Both the position numbers and the translations under genes were made by a program. From contig CANGCX010000001.1 in assembly GCA_947452315.1 (NCBI GenBank), forward strand, positions 1 through 64,000: 64,000 nucleotides of DNA, given 5' to 3'. Below, piece by piece: positions 47,321 to 56,961 of this stretch (positions are counted from its first letter, which is position 1; every line of letters starts with the position of its first letter). The stretch is from Opitutia bacterium. Lineage in GTDB: Bacteria > Verrucomicrobiota > Verrucomicrobiia > Opitutales > Opitutaceae. The notes beneath the pieces are model-generated. The model made no database searches, was not told where the DNA came from, and saw nothing but the letters and a program-made list of their open reading frames with translations.

Positions 47321-48148
47321 CTAGATGCTGCTATCATCACTGCGGCGAGAATATTTGATGAAAATTAGTCCACCTACGACTAGGAATAACGAATAAAAAG
47401 TGCCACGACTCAGGCCCATAATTAAACCTGCGTCAGGTTCTCGAAAAATTTCGCCGATCATGCGCATGGCCGCGTACGCCAGCCAAAATTCGCCGGTCAA
47501 CCTTCCTGGTTGGGTACGAATCACAGGGCTACGCCAAAAACGCCATTGGATAAACACCAGCAGCAATGCACCCTCCAAAGCCGCTTGATATAACTGCGAG
47601 GGGTGCCTCGGCAAAATTTGATAAAGTGGTGTATCGGGCGCCGCACTGTGCCGGAAGATAATACCCCAAGGCACATCGGTGATTTTCCCCCAAAGCTCAC
47701 CGTTAATGAAATTGGCTATCCGGCCAAACATGAGCCCAGCTGCCGCACATGATGCGATGAGATCGCACACGTGTAAAAATGGGAGCTTTTGCGTTCGCGC
47801 GAATCCCCAGATTGCCACGCCCACCCCGATGAACCCGCCGTGACTGGCCATGCCCCCTTCCCATAATTTTAATAGCGCTAGCGGATCTGAAAAAAAAGTC
47901 TGAGGTTGATATAAAATAAAATAACCTAGGCGGCCACCCAGCAGCACTCCAAACACTAGCCAGACGATGAGATCGGGGATTTTTTCCACGCGTAATGCTG
48001 AACGACCAGCAAGAGCATAGCTTCGTAGCAACCAGCCGGCTGTGAGAAATCCCAACATGTAGGAAAGCCCGTAGTAACGGATGCCGATTGTGTCGGTGAA
48101 CCGAATTAAAAATGGGCTAAGATCGTGCACCCAATAGGCGATGAACAT
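47321..48148 (-). CDS. lgt: Phosphatidylglycerol-prolipoprotein diacylglyceryl transferase
   Basis: Inner-membrane enzyme that transfers diacylglycerol to the lipobox cysteine of prolipoproteins, the first step of lipoprotein maturation. It serves the lipoproteins in this window, such as the aguA-linked protein and the RND adaptor. The 275-aa protein has seven hydrophobic segments and the signature GRIANFINGELWGKITDVPWG, plus MASHGGFIGV and HPSQLYQAALEG. It lies 14 bases after the CNNM/CBS gene on the same strand, so the pair is probably co-transcribed. Length and motifs are ordinary. Confidence 0.94.
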   Translation of the reverse strand: MFIAYWVHDLSPFLIRFTDTIGIRYYGLSYMLGFLTAGWLLRSYALAGRSALRVEKIPDLIVWLVFGVLLGGRLGYFILYQPQTFFSDPLALLKLWEGGMASHGGFIGVGVAIWGFARTQKLPFLHVCDLIASCAAAGLMFGRIANFINGELWGKITDVPWGIIFRHSAAPDTPLYQILPRHPSQLYQAALEGALLLVFIQWRFWRSPVIRTQPGRLTGEFWLAYAAMRMIGEIFREPDAGLIMGLSRGTFYSLFLVVGGLIFIKYSRRSDDSSI

Positions 48149-48162
48149 GGGTTTGATAGAAA

Positions 48163-49209
48163 TTAGATTTTAGGCTTACTCGACGACTTCGTCGATCGCT
48201 GTTGTTGAGACCGAGCGAGTTCGCGCATATCGACGGCGACGTCGTCATTTTCGAAGATTTCGCGGCCTAAGATATGTTCAATAATGTCTTCCATCGTAAG
48301 CACTCCAGCGGTCGCCCCAAATTCATCGACGACTATGAGCATTTTAGTGTGAACCTTTAGGCAGAGATGTAGGGCTTGAGCGACGGCTATCGTCTCGGGG
48401 ATGAAATGGGCTTCCGTCATGAGTTGGGCGACGGTCAAAGTGTCCTGATCATTAGCTTTGGCTTTTAGTAGATCACGTCGTCGCACCAGACCGACGATGT
48501 CATCAATATTTCGACCGTACACGGGCATCCGGCCGAAAGGCACGCTGGGTATTTCGCGAAAAACCTCGGTGATCGTCGCATCGCGGCGTAAAGAGGTGAT
48601 CACGGTGCGGGGCGTCATCAAGGTGCTCACGCGTACGTTGTCTAACGATAAAGCATTTGTTATGATACTCGATTCGCTCTTGGTTAGAGTTCCTTGTTGG
48701 GCCCCGCGCTCAGCGAGGAGAAGGATTTCCTCCTCCGAGTGCTGTATCTCAGGTACATCGCGAATGAATAACCTTACCACCACGTTGCATAAATACGTGA
48801 TCGGCACTAGTGCTCGGCGCAGCCACCAAATCGGATACACCACATGCGGCTGCAGTGTTTTACGGTAAGCCACCCCGAGGCTTTTGGGCAGGACTTCGGA
48901 AAAAACCAGCACAGCCAAGGTTAGTAAACCAGAGAGGATACCGACCACCAGTTCATTGAACAACGTAGCGGCGAGGCTGCCAATTAGCATCGAACCGAGC
49001 GTGTTGGCGATGGTGTTGAGAGTTAAAATCGCCGAGATTGTCGCGTCGAGCTCGTGTTTGATGATTTCTAAGCGCAGCCCGCGCCGCGGTCGGCTCTTTT
49101 TAAGACGCTCGATTTCTGTGACCGAAGTACTGAGCACAATTGCCTCCAGCATCGAACACATGAAAGAAAGGCCGAGCGTGAGTAGGATTGTGAGGATCAG
49201 CCATTGCAT
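48163..49209 (-). CDS. CNNM/CBS-domain membrane protein (HlyC/CorC-like)
   Basis: A 348-aa protein of the CNNM family, linked to Mg2+ or Co2+ efflux in bacteria, although the older name hemolysin persists. The N-terminal CNNM (DUF21) domain, about 1-180, has four hydrophobic segments (LILTILLTLGLSFMCSMLEAIVL, AILTLNTIANTLGSMLIGSLAA, GILSGLLTLAVLVFSEVLPKSLGV, LVPITYLCNVVVRLF). A pair of CBS domains follows (VSTLMTPRTVITSL; VAQLMTEAHFIPETIAV...KMLIVVDEFGATAGVLTMEDIIEHILG). The C-terminal CorC_HlyC domain of longer members is missing, and a short Ser/Lys tail ends it. It is co-oriented with lgt downstream. Confidence 0.88.
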   Translation of the reverse strand: MQWLILTILLTLGLSFMCSMLEAIVLSTSVTEIERLKKSRPRRGLRLEIIKHELDATISAILTLNTIANTLGSMLIGSLAATLFNELVVGILSGLLTLAVLVFSEVLPKSLGVAYRKTLQPHVVYPIWWLRRALVPITYLCNVVVRLFIRDVPEIQHSEEEILLLAERGAQQGTLTKSESSIITNALSLDNVRVSTLMTPRTVITSLRRDATITEVFREIPSVPFGRMPVYGRNIDDIVGLVRRRDLLKAKANDQDTLTVAQLMTEAHFIPETIAVAQALHLCLKVHTKMLIVVDEFGATAGVLTMEDIIEHILGREIFENDDVAVDMRELARSQQQRSTKSSSKPKI

Positions 49210-49315
49210 GACGCTAGTTTATGCACCTACCGCGCTTGGCGAATACAAACTGCGAATCGAAATCAACGGGCAAAACAGCCTTGCCGCATTCAACCCTAGC
49301 GACCGTAGTTAGAGG

Positions 49316-50419
49316 ATGAGCGAACTACAACGCACTCCGTTGCGCGACTTCCATGCCGCCCATGGTGCCCGGCTCGTCGATTTTGCGGGATGGGAAATGC
49401 CCGTGCAGTACCGAAGTATTTTGGAGGAGCACAAGGTAGTGCGCCGGGCCGCCGGAATGTTCGATGTCAGCCACATGGGCGAAGTTGATGTGCGTGGTCC
49501 TGAGGCAGCTAAGTTTTTGAATTACCTCGTCACAAACGACATCGATAAACTCTTTCCTGGTCGCGTGCTTTATTCGCCGATGTGTTATCCTAACGGCGGA
49601 GTTGTGGACGATCTGCTTGTTTACATGCGAGGCGCGGAAGATTATTTTTTGTGCATCAACGCAGGTAACATCGTTAAGGATCTCGCGTGGATCCGTGAGC
49701 AGGCCAAAGCGTTTTCTGTTACGATCACGGATCGCTGTTCTGATTACGCCTTACTGGCCATTCAAGGGCCCAAGGCTTTTGAGATCGTGCAGTCCTTGAC
49801 TGGTGCGAAACTTGGTCTCGTTAAATATTATCACTTCACCGAGGGTACTGTTGCTGGCGTGCACTGCTTGATCAGTCGCACGGGTTACACCGGAGAAGAC
49901 GGTTTCGAGCTATACCATGCGGCCGGCGATGCCGTCGCCTTGGCGGATGCCATTTTGACGGCTGGGGCTCCTCATGGGCTCGAACTCGCGGGTCTAGGTG
50001 CTCGCGACAGCCTCCGACTGGAAGCCGGCTATCCCTTGTATGGCCACGAAATCACGCAAGAAATCTCACCGCTCACCGCCGGCCTGGGTTGGACAGTCAA
50101 ATTGAATAAAGGCTCTGATTTCATTGGCCGATCTGCACTTTTGGCGGAGAAGCATAATGGGGCTTCGCAACAAGTCGTTTTTTTTAAAACAGGCGATCGC
50201 CGTATCGTACGCGCTGATACGACAGTCTTGGACGCTGCCGGTTTAATTGTGGGGCGAGTTTTATCTGGTACGCTTTCGCCCATCCTTAACGAATCTATCG
50301 GCTCTGCGCTGGTTGCGACCTCGGCTGCCAATCAGGCTTTAGCAGTAGATATTCGTGGCGCGAAATTAAATTTGCACCTCGTAAAACCACCCTTCGTCGC
50401 ATTGAAAAAATCATCATGA
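49316..50419 (+). CDS. gcvT: Glycine cleavage system T protein (aminomethyltransferase)
   Basis: Transfers the methylene unit of glycine from the H-protein lipoyl arm to tetrahydrofolate, releasing ammonia. The 367-aa length is normal. Seen: LRDFHAAHGARLVDFAGWEMPVQYRSILEEH, MFDVSHMGEVDVRGPEA, the folate-contact region ISRTGYTGEDGFELY, and LGARDSLRLEAGYPLYGHE. A start ATG follows agagg, a usable ribosome site. gcvH overlaps its stop by four bases. Neither gcvP nor lpd is in the window, and no glycine riboswitch is visible in the 106-base upstream gap. Confidence 0.96.
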   Translation: MSELQRTPLRDFHAAHGARLVDFAGWEMPVQYRSILEEHKVVRRAAGMFDVSHMGEVDVRGPEAAKFLNYLVTNDIDKLFPGRVLYSPMCYPNGGVVDDLLVYMRGAEDYFLCINAGNIVKDLAWIREQAKAFSVTITDRCSDYALLAIQGPKAFEIVQSLTGAKLGLVKYYHFTEGTVAGVHCLISRTGYTGEDGFELYHAAGDAVALADAILTAGAPHGLELAGLGARDSLRLEAGYPLYGHEITQEISPLTAGLGWTVKLNKGSDFIGRSALLAEKHNGASQQVVFFKTGDRRIVRADTTVLDAAGLIVGRVLSGTLSPILNESIGSALVATSAANQALAVDIRGAKLNLHLVKPPFVALKKSS

Positions 50420-50799
50420 GCAACGTCCCTAGCCAACTCCGCTACGCTAAATCACACGAATGGCTTCATCTCGAAGCCGACGGAACCGCTACCATCGGTA
50501 TCACTGATTACGCTCAGGCTGCACTAGGTGATATCACCTATGTGCAATTACCTAAGATAGGAGCTGCGCTAAAGGCGGGTGACACCTTTGGTGTCGTTGA
50601 ATCAGTCAAAGCTGCCTCGGATCTATACCTGCCAGTTGCCGGAACGATTCTTGCCGTTAACTCAACGCTTGATAGCGCGCCCGAAACGGTAAACACCGCA
50701 CCCTACGAAGGGGGATGGATGTTAAAGCTAAAGCTATCTGATCCGTCGGCGGCTGCTTCGCTTATGGACGCTGTTGCGTATCAGAATTCACTCAACTGA
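50416..50799 (+). CDS. gcvH: Glycine cleavage system H protein
   Basis: The 127-aa lipoyl carrier of the glycine cleavage complex, shuttling the aminomethyl group between P, T and L proteins. The lipoylation lysine is in FGVVESVKAASDLYLPVAG (ESVKA), and the N-terminal LRYAKSHEWLHLEADGTATIGITDYAQAALGDITYVQLP is the standard H-protein opening. It overlaps gcvT by four bases (ATGA), a sign of translational coupling. The following RND gene starts 84 bases further on and is probably separate. Confidence 0.96.
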   Translation: MSNVPSQLRYAKSHEWLHLEADGTATIGITDYAQAALGDITYVQLPKIGAALKAGDTFGVVESVKAASDLYLPVAGTILAVNSTLDSAPETVNTAPYEGGWMLKLKLSDPSAAASLMDAVAYQNSLN

Positions 50800-50883
50800 A
50801 GGGTTATTCAATAACCTCTGCTGGCGTGGAGGTGATTTTTGCAAAGCCTCTTCAGCCTCTTCACACCGTCTATTCTCATCCCA

Positions 50884-52008
50884 ATGCATCAATCACATCT
50901 TCGCGTTTTACGTCCTTTTTTTTTGATTTTGATGGGCCTGCTCTCGTTAGCTGGATGCAAGGACAAGCGTAGTGAGGTGCGCAAAGCTGCGGCTAATGCC
51001 GTGGTGCAACCGGTAGAAGTGATTCCTGTCGTGCGCCAGGATGTCACGGAGACACTGAGCTTGGTTGGTTCGGTCGCTCCAAATGAATCGGCTAGGATGC
51101 GCGCAGAAGTTGCAGGGTTAGTGCGTTCAATACATTTCGAGGAAGGCCAAAAGGTCGCCAAGGGCCAAATCCTTTTCACAATCGATGACACCGAACTGGT
51201 CGCTCAGACTACGCAAGCGCAGGAGGCATTCAAACTAGCCGAAATAAACCTGCAGCGAAGCCTCACTTTGTTAGGTGCTCAAAACACAACTCAGGCCGCC
51301 CACGATCGAACAATATCAGAATATAATACTGCGAAGGCCCAGCTGACGATGCTGCGTAATCGACTCGAAAAAACTCAAATTCGGGCGCCCTTCGACGGTT
51401 TCATCGGAGCGCGAACCATTTCGCCAGGAGATTACGTCACTAACCAGTCCGCGCTTACGACTATCGATGATCTCAGTCGTTTAAAACTCGATTTTCAGGT
51501 GCCTGAACGCTTCCTGCGCCGCGTCAAAATTGGGACTTCTTTCCTCGTACGCTCGCGCTCTATGGATTCAGAAAAAGCAGTAGCGGGTGAAGTTTATTTC
51601 GTTAGTTCTGTAATCAATGCAGATACTCGTTCGAGCGAAGCGAAGGGGTATCTGACCAACCCTCCACCTGATTTGAAGCCCGGAATGTTTGCCAATGTAG
51701 AATTGGTTCTTGCTGTTCATAAGGCGGTTTTGACTGTGCCAGAAGGCTCGATTTTCAATTCCAGCAAAGGGCCGCAGGTCGTGGTGGTTCGCACGAGCGG
51801 TAGCAGCGAACCAACTGCAGATTTTGTCCCCGTTACTCTTGGTTTGCGGAGTAAAGGCCTCGTCGAGATTGAACCAGTTAAAAAGGAAACCGTGCTCGAG
51901 AAAGAATCCGTTGTCTCTTCGGGGGTAGGAGCCCTGATTTTATTTCAAGGAGCCAAGCTAGCGCCACGTCCATTACGCAAAGAGTTTCGCGTCGATGGCG
52001 CGAATTGA
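50884..52008 (+). CDS. RND efflux periplasmic adaptor lipoprotein
   Basis: Membrane-fusion protein linking an inner-membrane RND pump to an outer-membrane channel. I chose the ATG at 50884 (MHQSHLRVLRPFFLILMGLLSLAGC), a lipoprotein signal with lipobox LAGC, giving 374 aa. The track start lies 15 codons upstream. The order is lipoyl half VRSIHFEEGQKVAKGQILFTIDDTEL, a short alpha-hairpin of about 60 residues, the other lipoyl half RAPFDGFIGARTISPGDYVT, beta-barrel and membrane-proximal domains ending near LFQGAKLAP. The RND permease starts nine bases after the stop. No TolC-like gene is in the window. Confidence 0.92.
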   Translation: MHQSHLRVLRPFFLILMGLLSLAGCKDKRSEVRKAAANAVVQPVEVIPVVRQDVTETLSLVGSVAPNESARMRAEVAGLVRSIHFEEGQKVAKGQILFTIDDTELVAQTTQAQEAFKLAEINLQRSLTLLGAQNTTQAAHDRTISEYNTAKAQLTMLRNRLEKTQIRAPFDGFIGARTISPGDYVTNQSALTTIDDLSRLKLDFQVPERFLRRVKIGTSFLVRSRSMDSEKAVAGEVYFVSSVINADTRSSEAKGYLTNPPPDLKPGMFANVELVLAVHKAVLTVPEGSIFNSSKGPQVVVVRTSGSSEPTADFVPVTLGLRSKGLVEIEPVKKETVLEKESVVSSGVGALILFQGAKLAPRPLRKEFRVDGAN

Positions 52009-52017
52009 TCGAAGACC

Positions 52018-55000
52018 ATGATTCTTTCTGATCTATCCATCCGCCGCCCGGTCATTTGCTTGGTGGCCTCCATCATCATCATATTGGTAGGACTGCTGCG
52101 CTTTGGCGAAATGCCGGTGCGCGAATACCCCAATATCGATTCGCCGACGGTATCTATTATCGCCAATTACCCTGGGGCTTCCGCGCAAGTCGTGGAATCA
52201 AAATTGACTGAGCCATTAGAGAAGGAGGTCGCTGCTATCGAGGGTATCCGGCTCATTCGGTCTAATTCCGCCGAGCAACGCTCAACCATCACGATTGAAT
52301 TCAATCTGGGTCGTAACATTGATGAAGCGGCCAATGATATCCGTGACCGCGTGAGTCGGGTGAAACTTCCGCCCGAAATTGATGCTCCACGCGTATCAAA
52401 AGCTGATCCAGATTCTACGCCAATTTTGTCGTTATCGTTCAATTCTACGCGATTCACGCGATTGGAAATCGTTGAAATGCTCGACCGCATAGTCGTGCCG
52501 CGAGTGCAAACAGTTCCCGGCGTGGGCTCGATTATTGTAGACGGCCCACGTTACGCCATGCGGCTGTGGATCGATAGTGACCGACTTGCCGCATACAGTC
52601 TTACAGTGAGCGACGTGGAGAGCGCCCTGCGTCGGCAAAACGTCGAAGTTCCTAGCGGACGCATAGAATCCATCACGCGCGAATTCCCCATACGCTTCAT
52701 TGCCAACTTGAATGAGGTTTCAGAATTCGAGAACCTCATTTTGGCTACTCGAGGCACCTATCAGGTCAAATTTAGTGACGTTGGTCGCGTCGAACTCGGT
52801 GCCGAAGAGTACCGCACGGACACCTTGTTTAAAGGTCGACCCACCGTGGGTGTTCAAATCTTGCGACAATCACAGTCCAATTTGCTCGAGACCATCGAAG
52901 GTGTAAAAAAACTAATCCCGCTTTTTAAAACGCAGATGCCTGAGGGGATTAATATCGAAGTAAGTCGTGACGACTCGGCTTATATCTCACGCTCGGTTCA
53001 GGAAGTTTATAAAACACTTTACGAGGCTGCGATACTCGTAGTTTTGATGATTTTTTTGTTTTTGCGCAATTGGCGCGCAACTCTAATCCCCCTCGTTGCT
53101 ATCCCTGTCTCGATAATCGGATCTTTCGCCATTATCGCGGCGTTGGGATTTTCGATCAATATTCTTACCCTCCTCGCTTTTGTGCTAGGCATCGGTCTTG
53201 TGGTAGACGACGCGATTGTGATGCTGGAAAATATCTACCGGCGAATTGAGCTCGGAGAAGAAGTAATCTCGGCCTCCATTTTTGGCGCTCGCCAAGTCGC
53301 CTTTGCCGTCATTGCAACCACACTCACACTGGCGGCGGTTTTTGTACCGGTAGCTTTTCAATCTGGCCAGACAGGGCGTCTATTTTACGAGTTTGGCATC
53401 ACACTCGCGGTCTCGGTACTTGTTTCGGCCTTTGTCGCTTTGACGCTTACGCCGATGTTGTGTTCGCGCCTACTTCGGCGCCACGAATCTAATGGAGAGT
53501 CTCACGGTTGGTTTTACAATAAAACCGAACCTTTTTTTGTTGGGATGACCGCTGTTTTCGCCCGATGTCTGCAAGTTTCGCTGCGTTTCAAATATTCAGT
53601 TTTGTTTTTCGGTCTTTGTTTTGCGGTAGGTGGCGGATGGCTCTACACGCAACTTCAACGCGAACTCGTTCCGATGGAAGACCGCGGTATTTTTACGATT
53701 AATATGGTTCCGCCAGTCGGCTCCACGCCGGAATACCTCAAGCTTTACTCGGCCGAAGCTGAACAGATGGCGCTTACGATACCAGAAATCGACCGCACGT
53801 TCATGCGCATGACCGAGACTAGTTCCTACATCAACGCTACGCTTAAGCTCTGGGAAGACCGCAAACGCAAATCGCAGGAGATCACCGTTGATATGCGTAA
53901 AATGCTTCAAGCTAAAATGACAGGCGTCCAAGCCTCCGTTGCCGCAGGTCGGCCATTCGGTGGTGGCGGTGTCAAAGGCGCAGGAGCAGTTCAACTGGTT
54001 TTACAAGGACCGGAGTTCGATCAACTTCAAACTTCAGGACAGGAAATTCTGCGTCAGATGCGTGAGAGCGGTATTTTTGCTCAGCCTCGATTGGACCCTT
54101 CGCCGACGAAACCTCAACTGGATGTACGCGTTGATCGGGCTAAAGCCGCAGACTTACGCGTCGCCGTAAGCGATGTGGCCTCAACGTTAGAAACGATGCT
54201 AGGCAGTCGGCGTGTGACTCAATTCCAGCGTGGTAGTCAGCAATACTACGTCATGCTCCAAATCGAGGATGCCGAGCGGGTCACGCCTAACGATCTAGGC
54301 CGTCTTTATGTCAAATCCGGCACTGGGCATCTCGTGCAATTGAGTAATTTAGTTACTTGGTCTGAGAATACCGTACCGGAGAATTACCCTCACTTTAATC
54401 GTCTACGCTCAGTCACGGTTTCTTCTCAATTAGCTGACGGAGTTACTATTGGTGATGCAGTCGAATTTTTACAACGTCAGGTTAGGGACGTGTTACCCGT
54501 AGGTTATTCGTATTCCTGGGACGGGGAATCACGTCAATATGTCGAAGGAGCCAGTGACACCTCGAAGCTCTTTGGACTGGCTCTTTTGTTCACGTTTTTG
54601 ATTTTGGCTGCGCAATTTGAATCCTGGATTCATCCTCTCACTATTCTGACCGGAGTAGTCTTCGCTGTCGCTGGGGGAATTGCTGTCCTTTACTGTTCCA
54701 GATATTGGGGGGTGGCTATGACTGATAATATTTTCTCTAGATTTGGACTCATTCTCCTCATCGGACTAGTGGCCAAAAACGGTATTCTAATCGTTGAATT
54801 CGCCAATCAGCTTCAAGTGGAAAAAGGAGTCGATGCCGCGCACGCCGTGTTTGAAGCAGCGACACTACGTTTCCGACCGATTCTGATGACATCGGTTGCC
54901 ACCATTCTTGGCGCCGTTCCCATTGCCTTTGCGCACGGCGCTGGCGCCGAGACGCGGAATCCCCTCGGTTTGGTTGTTGTCGGTGGATTAAGTATCGCGA

Positions 55001-55161
55001 CCGCGCTCACTCTATTCGTCATCCCAATCGTGTACACGTTGATGGACAGAGCGTGCTTGAGGTTCACGGGTAAAACCAGCGCCGATGGTCTTAAACAAGC
55101 ACACCGTATCGAGCAGGAGACAATGGCACCTTTTCAATCGAACCCGACCGAATCTCGCTGA
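52018..55161 (+). CDS. RND efflux permease, HAE1/AcrB-like
   Basis: Proton-driven inner-membrane pump of 1047 aa, the standard AcrB-class length, likely exporting hydrophobic or amphiphilic compounds. Seen: the N-terminal LSIRRPVICLVASIIIILVGLLRFGEMPVREYPNIDSPTVSI, two periplasmic loops, and the paired membrane Asp residues in LGIGLVVDDAIVMLENIYRRIE, which carry protons in HAE pumps and are absent from some heavy-metal types. The C-terminal half has IGLVAKNGILIVEFANQLQ and FRPILMTSVATILGAVPIAFAHGAGAETRNPLG. The adaptor precedes it by nine bases. No regulator or outer-membrane factor is adjacent, so the substrate is unknown. Confidence 0.94.
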   Translation: MILSDLSIRRPVICLVASIIIILVGLLRFGEMPVREYPNIDSPTVSIIANYPGASAQVVESKLTEPLEKEVAAIEGIRLIRSNSAEQRSTITIEFNLGRNIDEAANDIRDRVSRVKLPPEIDAPRVSKADPDSTPILSLSFNSTRFTRLEIVEMLDRIVVPRVQTVPGVGSIIVDGPRYAMRLWIDSDRLAAYSLTVSDVESALRRQNVEVPSGRIESITREFPIRFIANLNEVSEFENLILATRGTYQVKFSDVGRVELGAEEYRTDTLFKGRPTVGVQILRQSQSNLLETIEGVKKLIPLFKTQMPEGINIEVSRDDSAYISRSVQEVYKTLYEAAILVVLMIFLFLRNWRATLIPLVAIPVSIIGSFAIIAALGFSINILTLLAFVLGIGLVVDDAIVMLENIYRRIELGEEVISASIFGARQVAFAVIATTLTLAAVFVPVAFQSGQTGRLFYEFGITLAVSVLVSAFVALTLTPMLCSRLLRRHESNGESHGWFYNKTEPFFVGMTAVFARCLQVSLRFKYSVLFFGLCFAVGGGWLYTQLQRELVPMEDRGIFTINMVPPVGSTPEYLKLYSAEAEQMALTIPEIDRTFMRMTETSSYINATLKLWEDRKRKSQEITVDMRKMLQAKMTGVQASVAAGRPFGGGGVKGAGAVQLVLQGPEFDQLQTSGQEILRQMRESGIFAQPRLDPSPTKPQLDVRVDRAKAADLRVAVSDVASTLETMLGSRRVTQFQRGSQQYYVMLQIEDAERVTPNDLGRLYVKSGTGHLVQLSNLVTWSENTVPENYPHFNRLRSVTVSSQLADGVTIGDAVEFLQRQVRDVLPVGYSYSWDGESRQYVEGASDTSKLFGLALLFTFLILAAQFESWIHPLTILTGVVFAVAGGIAVLYCSRYWGVAMTDNIFSRFGLILLIGLVAKNGILIVEFANQLQVEKGVDAAHAVFEAATLRFRPILMTSVATILGAVPIAFAHGAGAETRNPLGLVVVGGLSIATALTLFVIPIVYTLMDRACLRFTGKTSADGLKQAHRIEQETMAPFQSNPTESR

Positions 55162-55183
55162 TCGCTAACCAGAGCTTAGTTGT

Positions 55184-56473
55184 TTATTTAATCGAATTTG
55201 ACTCCGTAGGTTCGAGATTTTTTGGGAACGAAACTCCCTCCCAGCGCGCAATCACAGCTGGAGCCGTGCAATGCCCTAAGACATTTACGCTCGTGCGTAT
55301 GGGATCAATCAATGCGTCGATACCTAGTAGCAGTCCGAGTCCTTCCATCGGTAAACCGAAACTTTGAAACAACGCAGTGAGCACAACAAAATTAGCCCGC
55401 GGAATACCGGCGACGCCCTTACTCGTAAGTTTTAACGTGAGCAAAATCAGTAATTGTTGATCAAACGAGAGCGGGACGTGGGCTGCCTGAGCGACAAACA
55501 ACGTAGCAAGTCCAAGGAAAAGTGTACTCCCGCACAAATTTAGACTAAGGCTCAATGGAGCAACGACACCAAGAATGCGGCTCGGAACACCAAAGCGCTC
55601 CATGTTTTCAAGCGTCTGAGGCAGAGCAGCCGCGCTGGAGGTCGTTCCAAAAGCGATCAGGAACGGTTCCCTTACAAAGTGAATAAATCGGCGGAGAGGG
55701 ACTCCAAATAGAGCGATTGAGCCACCGAGAAATAATATCAGAAACAAAAGTTCTGCTCCCCAAGCGGCGATAAAAAGGCGAAACAAGCCGAATAAGACGT
55801 CCAAGCCACCGGAAGCGACGGTGCCCGAAATCGCCGCGAATACCGCGAGTGGAGCCAGATACATAATCAAGTGGGTGAATCGAAACGCTACACCGACCAC
55901 TGCATCCGCAAGAGCTAGGACCGGTTTGGCGCGCTCACCCGCGGACAAACACGCCACGCCGAATAAAAAGCTGAAAACAACGATCTGAAGCACATCGCCC
56001 CTAGCCATCGCATCAATGATGCTGGTTGGGAATGCATTCACAAACACGTCGAGAAATGAAAGTTTTTGCGCGGCCGGAATCGCTTGCGCAGCTAAAGTTA
56101 CATGCGCACCTGGTTGGAAAATAACTGCTGCGAACCAACCAAGAAGTAGGGCTACGGTAGTCGCGACTTCGAAATATAAAAACGATTTCCAGCCCAAGCG
56201 ACCTAGGTCACGCATGCCGCCGATTCCGCCAACCGCGCGGACTAAGACGCCAAATAAGACCGGCGCTATGATGGCGCGAATTAAACGCAGGAAAATATCA
56301 CTGATGAATTTAAGATGTCCTGCCGACTGAGGGGCGAGGAAACCAAAGGCGATACCACCGAGAGCAGCCAGTAGCATCCACTGCGCTAGAGAAATCTGGG
56401 TGATGAACGCGAACGCAGACTTGCGCGGCGTTAATTGGTTTGGAGCAACAGGGCTAGATTGTGTAAGAGACAT
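55184..56473 (-). CDS. Dicarboxylate/amino acid:cation symporter (DAACS family)
   Basis: A 429-aa membrane transporter that imports C4-dicarboxylates or acidic amino acids with Na+ or H+. Eight hydrophobic segments and two re-entrant-loop regions are visible. The family core FGTTSSAAALPQTLENMERFGVPSRILGVVAPLSLSLNLCGSTLFLGLATLFVAQ has the serine-rich loop, and LKLTSKGVAGIPRANFVVLTA and DPIRTSVNVLGHCTAPAVIARWEG cover the later binding region. It starts 17 bases after the MauE-like gene on the same strand, so it may share a transcript with the redox genes upstream. Confidence 0.92.
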   Translation of the reverse strand: MSLTQSSPVAPNQLTPRKSAFAFITQISLAQWMLLAALGGIAFGFLAPQSAGHLKFISDIFLRLIRAIIAPVLFGVLVRAVGGIGGMRDLGRLGWKSFLYFEVATTVALLLGWFAAVIFQPGAHVTLAAQAIPAAQKLSFLDVFVNAFPTSIIDAMARGDVLQIVVFSFLFGVACLSAGERAKPVLALADAVVGVAFRFTHLIMYLAPLAVFAAISGTVASGGLDVLFGLFRLFIAAWGAELLFLILFLGGSIALFGVPLRRFIHFVREPFLIAFGTTSSAAALPQTLENMERFGVPSRILGVVAPLSLSLNLCGSTLFLGLATLFVAQAAHVPLSFDQQLLILLTLKLTSKGVAGIPRANFVVLTALFQSFGLPMEGLGLLLGIDALIDPIRTSVNVLGHCTAPAVIARWEGVSFPKNLEPTESNSIK

Positions 56474-56490
56474 GGGGTCAGGTTTTAATT

Positions 56491-56961
56491 TTAGGGTTTA
56501 ATTAAAGAGGAAGAAATAGAGTTAGTTCGGCGCTGCAGCCAGACTGCAGCCCAAAGCATAAGACAGGCCCGTATAAGGGCTATAAAGGGCAAATTAATCC
56601 AAAGACCACGAGCGGATCCAAAGCAGCCGCAGTTCAAGTCCAAACCTCGAATCATTGCTTGAGTCAGCATCAGTACAAAAATCGAGGACATGGCCACGGC
56701 GAGTAAACTCACGCTCTGGCGCCAAAAACCAGTGATCAAGCCGACACCACAGATCAACTCAAGGCAGGGGAAGGCGACTGCGATAAGCCTACTGAGGAGA
56801 TCGGGCATCGGTAGCTCGTAGGCTAGCAGATCGGCATGAAAACCGATGGGGTCAGAAATTTTTAGAAAACCCGCTAGGCAAAACACCGCGCCTAGCGCCC
56901 AACGTACCCCTAGTAGGGACTTGGGTGATATCCGCTGCAGAAATTTCCGGATAGATTTCAA
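56491..56961 (-). CDS. MauE/DoxX-family redox membrane protein
   Basis: A 156-aa inner-membrane protein with four hydrophobic segments and the MauE/DoxX signature LDLNCGCFGSARG, where the two cysteines are thought to serve electron or disulfide transfer. The start is a TTG (MKSIRKFLQRISPKSLLG) that overlaps the stop of the small upstream ORF as TTGA, a sign of translational coupling. Family members assist disulfide formation in partner proteins, for example methylamine dehydrogenase. Here a DsbA-like protein is encoded 178 bases upstream on the same strand, which fits a role as its re-oxidant. Confidence 0.85.
   Translation of the reverse strand: MKSIRKFLQRISPKSLLGVRWALGAVFCLAGFLKISDPIGFHADLLAYELPMPDLLSRLIAVAFPCLELICGVGLITGFWRQSVSLLAVAMSSIFVLMLTQAMIRGLDLNCGCFGSARGLWINLPFIALIRACLMLWAAVWLQRRTNSISSSLIKP

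Noticed and set aside
49208-49315. 34-codon ORF directly before gcvT, or a glycine riboswitch
   Set aside because: The short ORF (MTLVYAPTALGEYK...) overlaps the start of the divergent CNNM gene and has no glycine-rich run. The gap is too short and lacks the tandem glycine-aptamer core.
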